Below are positions 32,675-35,992 of a stretch of 35,992 nt of DNA, piece by piece. The translations under genes and the position numbers were made by a program. Source of the stretch: Alphaproteobacteria bacterium (GTDB lineage Bacteria; Pseudomonadota; Alphaproteobacteria; GCA-2731375); NCBI GenBank assembly GCA_030746635.1, contig JASLMH010000030.1, forward strand, positions 1 through 35,992, given 5' to 3'. Below the pieces are notes generated by a model. The model saw only the letters and a list, made by a program, of their open reading frames with translations, ran no database searches and had not been told where the DNA came from. Position 1 is the stretch's first letter. Every line of letters begins with the position of its first letter.

Positions 32675-32694
32675 TATAATCTAACGATCGTTAG
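32675..32694 (+). promoter_or_regulatory. TATAAT box abutting a perfect 14-bp palindrome
   Basis: TATAAT (32675-32680) is directly followed by CTAACGATCGTTAG (32681-32694), a perfect palindrome 24 bases before the radical SAM start codon. A repressor bound there would cover the start of transcription. Dyads of this kind are typical of TetR-family operators, but no TetR gene is in the window. The -35 element is unclear. Confidence 0.55.
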
Positions 32695-32718
32695 GTGAAG
32701 AACCACCGAAGGCCAATC

Positions 32719-33714
32719 ATGACCGTGCAGCCCGTCCCCGATCCCGACCGCCCCGTCACCGATTTCGGCGACCGGGAGTTCCCCACCGCCCTGGTCAACG
32801 TCACCAACGTCTGCAACCTGGATTGCGCCCATTGCTTCGTGTTCCGCGACGACAACCCGAACGCGCCGCGTGACAAGATGGACGACGCCACCATGCTGCG
32901 TCACCTGGCTGAGCTGCGCGACAAGCACAACATCCGCTCGATGCTGTTCATGGGCGGCGAGCCGATGATCCGCCGCAAGCTGGTGATGGAAGCGGCGAAA
33001 CTGTTCGAGATCCCGGCCATCGTCACCAACGGCACCTACGGCATCCCGGAACTGCCGGGCGGCCTGGTCACCGTCTCCCTGGACGGCCCGGAGGAGGCCA
33101 ACGATAGGATCCGCGGCGAAGGGGTGTTCCGGAAGGTCAAGGCGGCGGTGGCCAAGCGCAACCCCGGCGACGGCACCACGGTGATCCTGCAGATGTCGAT
33201 CACCAAGCAGAACGCCCCCGGCCTGGAGGAGTTCGTCGAGGAGGTCAAGGACTGGCCGGTCAACGGCGTCGCCTTTACCTTCTACGTGCCGCCGAAGAAC
33301 GACCAGAGCGACCTCGCCTGGCAGGACCTGAAGGAGCGCGATCGGGTGATCGACCGGCTGATCGCCCTGAAGAAGCAGTACCCGAGCCTGATCAAGACCA
33401 ACATCGGCGCCATGGAGCTGATGTATTCCGATCGCTGCCTGGACTACACCGGCGAGCAGGGCGAGCACTGCCTGATGCTGAATACCCTGCCCCTCTATAT
33501 GGGCGAGGGCGGCAATTTCGAGCGCACCTTCTGCTGCTACGGCAACGACGTGGATTGCGCGAAATGCGGCGCCTACAGCGTCTTCAACTCCGCCTTCCAC
33601 CAGCAGAAAATGAGCGAGGCCGACCTGGCCGACGGCGACGTCATCCCCGCCCTCGGCCGCAGCCGCCACCAGATGACGGCGGCGATCGCCGAGCCAGGCT
33701 CACCGACAGGCTGA
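32719..33714 (+). CDS. Radical SAM protein with cysteine-rich C-terminus
   Basis: A 331-residue radical SAM protein. The 4Fe-4S motif C-x3-C-x2-C is Cys32, Cys36 and Cys39 in VCNLDCAHCFVF; MLFMGGEPMI (75-84) is the GGEP S-adenosylmethionine-binding motif, and VSLDGPEEANDRIRG fits strand 4. The C-terminal part has six cysteines, Cys240, 251, 272, 273, 280 and 283 (FCCYGNDVDCAKCG), like a SPASM or twitch extension holding auxiliary clusters. Such proteins modify peptides, proteins or cofactors. I find no small precursor peptide nearby, so the substrate is unknown. ATG 32719 has GAAGG upstream; GTG 32695 in frame lies at the operator and is less likely. Confidence 0.88.
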   Translation: MTVQPVPDPDRPVTDFGDREFPTALVNVTNVCNLDCAHCFVFRDDNPNAPRDKMDDATMLRHLAELRDKHNIRSMLFMGGEPMIRRKLVMEAAKLFEIPAIVTNGTYGIPELPGGLVTVSLDGPEEANDRIRGEGVFRKVKAAVAKRNPGDGTTVILQMSITKQNAPGLEEFVEEVKDWPVNGVAFTFYVPPKNDQSDLAWQDLKERDRVIDRLIALKKQYPSLIKTNIGAMELMYSDRCLDYTGEQGEHCLMLNTLPLYMGEGGNFERTFCCYGNDVDCAKCGAYSVFNSAFHQQKMSEADLADGDVIPALGRSRHQMTAAIAEPGSPTG

Positions 33715-33730
33715 CCAGCATCCGCGGGCA

Positions 33731-33799
33731 ATGGCAAATTACAAGATCAGTTGGCTCGACGAACTCATGCCCTGGCGTTACGCCAAAACCTGCGCCTGA
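33731..33799 (+). pseudogene. Relic of an IS66-type transposase C-terminus
   Basis: A 22-codon open stretch reads ANYKISWLDELMPWRYAK and ends at TGA 33797. IS66-family transposases finish with I-A-x-(H/Y)-K-x-x-x-L-D-E-L-(L/M)-P-W, so this looks like the last residues of one. Nothing upstream continues it: the radical SAM gene ends 16 bases before. No terminal inverted repeats were identified. It marks the boundary to the AT-richer right end. Confidence 0.5.
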
Positions 33800-33859
33800 A
33801 CCGGGTTTCCTATCGTCAACTCAACCTAACCGGCCGGGCAGGAGCGATCGTCAGTCGGA

Positions 33860-34720
33860 TCACAGGCAGTTCCTGATATCTTCGAATCCTGAAGCCGGGA
33901 GAACTCCTTTGGCTCTAATTGACTTCCACTCTAGGGTGCGCTTCAGAAAAATGAGCGCCGTACTGAGGCGTGTGACGAGCTCCTCGGCACGGGGCGACTT
34001 CCTGGCAACCATCAAATAGAATGCTTCAGGTTCCTCCTTCATTTTGCTGCAAGCAATGTCCTTTGGCATATCCAGTTCGCCGGTGGCCATTGCTCCCAAT
34101 ACTAGTGAGGGATGGGTTTCCACCAAGTCGCAACGACCCGCCGACAACATTCTAAACAAGCCCTGAAACCCAGCTGAGGTTCTGATGATTTCGTTGGAAC
34201 GAGGGATGCCATGCTCAACATAGTACATTTCGTAGTTCCAGCCCAAAAAGCCGCAAATGCTATAATGCTGCATCTCGTTGATCCATGAAATCACTCTGCC
34301 GGTCTTCTTCGAAAGAGGTCCATCCGGAAACCGCTTGCGGGAATAAAACACGGCCGTGCTAATGGCGTACATCGGGCCCACATAATGGTACTTTTCGGCT
34401 CGCTCTTTGTTGAAGGTCGCGTCTATGGCGATTTCGTGATCACCAGGTTTGGAATAGTTATCAACATAATACATACAGCGTTTCCACGGCATTATGCTGA
34501 AGGTGAATTCCAAGTCGGTTAACTCCGCTAGCAAACGGAAATTCGCCAGATGAGTTCCGGTAACCTCTTTCTTCTTCTGATTGTCACCGCCTGATTCATA
34601 GAGATAGGGCGCCCAGGTTTCACCGCATATCGATACCGGCGCGGCAGCAAAGCCTTTTGTGACCGGCAGAGCCAAGCTAATTGCCAGGGTGAGTAATATT
34701 GATCTGCTCAGGTGTGACAA
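33860..34720 (-). CDS. Periplasmic solute-binding protein, SBP_bac_3-like
   Basis: A 286-residue exported protein resembling family 3 extracellular solute-binding proteins. Residues 5-27 are a signal peptide (SRSILLTLAISLALPVTKG, cleavage after FAA). The mature part has ICGETWAPYLYESGG, FTFSIMPWKRCMYYVDNY, IAIDATFNKERAEKYHYVGP and AVFYSRKRF, the usual hinge-domain order; four or more cysteines suggest disulfides. No ABC permease or ATPase is nearby, so it may be an orphan sensor component rather than a transporter part. The start is TTG 34720, the only usual codon that gives a full signal peptide; its ribosome-binding site is weak. The gene is AT-richer than those to its left. Confidence 0.75.
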   Translation of the reverse strand: MSHLSRSILLTLAISLALPVTKGFAAAPVSICGETWAPYLYESGGDNQKKKEVTGTHLANFRLLAELTDLEFTFSIMPWKRCMYYVDNYSKPGDHEIAIDATFNKERAEKYHYVGPMYAISTAVFYSRKRFPDGPLSKKTGRVISWINEMQHYSICGFLGWNYEMYYVEHGIPRSNEIIRTSAGFQGLFRMLSAGRCDLVETHPSLVLGAMATGELDMPKDIACSKMKEEPEAFYLMVARKSPRAEELVTRLSTALIFLKRTLEWKSIRAKGVLPASGFEDIRNCL

Positions 34721-35095
34721 TTTGGATGGTCCCGATCAAGTGAACCGTTTGACGGCGGATTCAGGATGTATTCCGGTTGCCGATCACGCGGAGAAAGTCC
34801 CTTGTATCATATTTTGGTCTTGTTGGTTCTTTTTGGACGTGAGCAACGCGACGGCCTTGGCCATCATATCCACGGGTCGGTCGGTATCTTCGGCCACGAT
34901 ACGCTGGCGGGTCACCCGGAACAGCCGGTTTGCGTGCGGCATTGCCCGCGCATGCTTTCGTATACGGCCAAGGCATCGTTACGTTTCATCGAATGGTCGC
35001 GGCCTGAATACCCAGCCGCTTCCGTAGACGCGGTTAGTTCGGCCAAGTATTGTTCAACGTTTCAAGTTCAGATTGAGAAATGGACCGGCACTACC
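34721..35095. other. 375-bp divergent gap between binding protein and kinase
   Basis: This should hold promoters for both neighbours, but no clear -35/-10 pair stood out. It includes a possible small minus-strand frame (34784-34942, listed separately). On the minus strand near 34975, the stretch MPWPYTKACA resembles the transposase relic's MPWRYAKTCA, possibly a second decayed copy. Confidence 0.4.
34784..34942 (-). CDS. Possible 52-residue hypothetical protein
   Basis: A short open frame begins MPHANRLFRVTRQRIVAEDT and continues with DRPVDMMAKAVALLTSKK before a Gln/Asn-rich tail. The composition looks protein-like, mixing charged and hydrophobic residues, but the ribosome-binding site is weak and I recognise no family. 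It could also be the end of a decayed gene, since a TAA closes the frame 60 bases upstream of the ATG. Confidence 0.25.
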   Translation of the reverse strand: MPHANRLFRVTRQRIVAEDTDRPVDMMAKAVALLTSKKNQQDQNMIQGTFSA

Positions 35096-35992
35096 GTGGC
35101 AAGCCTCTCTCGAAAATTGGGACTGATAATGGGCGTAAGCGGTTTGGCTTTTGCCCTTGTCAGTTGCTCATTTATTGTTTGGTACGAGGCCCAGTCAAGC
35201 AAACAGGAAATCCTGGAGAAGGTCTCCGAGATCGCTGCCACGGCATCCAATCCTGCGGCGGACGCCATTTTTTATATGAACGACCGGAGTGGAGAAATCA
35301 TCCTGACCGGTCTGTTGTCCCATGATTTCATCATTGAAGCGAAGCTCTACGATGACCGCGGAGAGCTCTTCGTAGATGCCGCATCTCAATACCGTCCAAA
35401 AAAACAGCAGCGCGCACTGTACCGATGGACAATGCGGCAGTTGGCGTTCCCGCAGCACTATAGCATCACCCTGAATAAACCTTCAGCGAAGGAAAGAATA
35501 TCTTTCGGAAGGCTGGAGTTGACGTTGGATAGCTCAAGCTACTACAACAATTTAATCACAACTACCACTCAATTGCTGTTCTTTTACTTCCTGTTTAGTT
35601 TGACGTTTTCGATCATTATTTACGTCAGCGTACACCGGATGATCACCCGACCCTTGGCGCGATTCTCAAATCAGATAGAGCAGTCGCTAACGGTAGAAGA
35701 AGATCTTGGGCAACCGGTCACGGGTTTTGACCGCAGAAACGATGAGATCGGGGAGCTGGCTCAAGTCTACAATCGGCTTATCGTCGGCATGGCCGAACGC
35801 AAGCAACTTGAGGAACAGCTCCGCCAAGCGCAAAAGATGGATGCGGTCGGTCAATTGACCGGTGGTGTGGCGCACGATTTCAACAATGTCCTTGCCGTCA
35901 TCCTGGGCAACCTGGGTCTGGCGCAATCGAAGCTGGAAGCCGGTAGCGATTTGGCGAAGTTCTTGACACCAGCGGTCGCGGCGACGGACCGG
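35096..35992 (+). CDS. Sensor histidine kinase, C-terminus cut off by window edge
   Basis: The first 299 residues of a membrane sensor kinase. TM1 is LGLIMGVSGLAFALVSCSFIVW (residues 9-30, in two overlapping parts), followed by a periplasmic domain of about 130 residues. TM2 is LLFFYFLFSLTFSIIIYVSV (160-179). A HAMP linker follows (ITRPLARFSNQIEQSL and RNDEIGELAQVYNRL), then a coiled-coil and the dimerisation domain with phosphoacceptor His260 in GGVAHDFNNVLAVILGNL. The H-D-F-N-N form is typical of hybrid kinases with a later receiver domain, which would lie beyond the edge. GTG 35096 is chosen because it precedes TM1 closely; ATG 35129 and a longer form from ATG 34952 are alternatives. Divergent from the binding-protein gene, a possible partner. 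Confidence 0.8.
   Translation, partial: MASLSRKLGLIMGVSGLAFALVSCSFIVWYEAQSSKQEILEKVSEIAATASNPAADAIFYMNDRSGEIILTGLLSHDFIIEAKLYDDRGELFVDAASQYRPKKQQRALYRWTMRQLAFPQHYSITLNKPSAKERISFGRLELTLDSSSYYNNLITTTTQLLFFYFLFSLTFSIIIYVSVHRMITRPLARFSNQIEQSLTVEEDLGQPVTGFDRRNDEIGELAQVYNRLIVGMAERKQLEEQLRQAQKMDAVGQLTGGVAHDFNNVLAVILGNLGLAQSKLEAGSDLAKFLTPAVAATDR

Noticed and set aside
34170-34480. Possible tRNA or small RNA in the AT-richer right end
   Set aside because: No cloverleaf, T-loop consensus or CCA-adjacent structure was found, and the stretch is coding for the binding protein.

Overview
This is a high-GC, gene-dense chromosomal window that looks alphaproteobacterial, probably from a Rhodospirillales-like heterotroph. 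That placement is inferred from the gene families, the BigR/SqrR-type regulator, the PAS_5-type protein and the short hairpin repeats common in that class. I saw no rRNA, tRNA, CRISPR array, plasmid or phage module. Most genes are short catabolic or transport units, often with 4-base stop/start overlaps, and many regulators sit beside what they probably control.

Layout. 1-4194 (minus): a partial glutathione S-transferase and a single-chain biotin-dependent acyl-CoA carboxylase. 4395-8133 (plus): a homocysteine methyltransferase-like protein, a luciferase-like oxidoreductase, a divergent type II dehydroquinase-like protein and a phytanoyl-CoA dioxygenase-like protein. 8153-9568 (minus): a secreted or membrane pentapeptide-repeat protein. 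9732-10856 (plus): a class III cyclase fused to a two-helix membrane domain and a bactofilin-like beta-helix tail. 11163-13416: a PAS protein and a DHA2-type MFS exporter.

13465-19295 is a probable sugar or sugar-acid catabolic locus: an SMP-30 lactonase and an SDR (minus), a TIM-barrel isomerase and a Gfo/Idh/MocA dehydrogenase (plus), a FadR-type GntR regulator and an isocitrate-lyase/PEP-mutase-fold protein (minus). A 16-base element occurs in opposite orientation in the divergent promoter and in front of the regulator (15 of 16 bases match), which suggests one GntR regulon.

19349-24262 is an RND efflux pump with its adaptor and a small DUF2892-type membrane protein, divergent from an ArsR-family regulator. 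The regulator's two cysteines have the spacing of the persulfide sensors BigR and SqrR. The shared promoter carries repeated AT-rich sites, so I infer a sulfide- or persulfide-responsive efflux operon. 24259-27690 holds a coupled racemase/methyltransferase pair and an alkylsulfatase-like metallo-beta-lactamase. 27806-31172 (minus) is an acyl-CoA operon: AidB-like acyl-CoA dehydrogenase, alpha-methylacyl-CoA racemase and a RidA-family protein. 31395-33714 holds an enolase-superfamily dehydratase-like gene and, divergently, a cysteine-rich radical SAM protein behind a perfect palindrome.

From about 33.7 kb the composition changes. A relic of an IS66-type transposase C terminus is followed by a visibly AT-richer stretch with a periplasmic solute-binding protein and a divergent sensor histidine kinase cut by the right edge. 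This end looks horizontally acquired.
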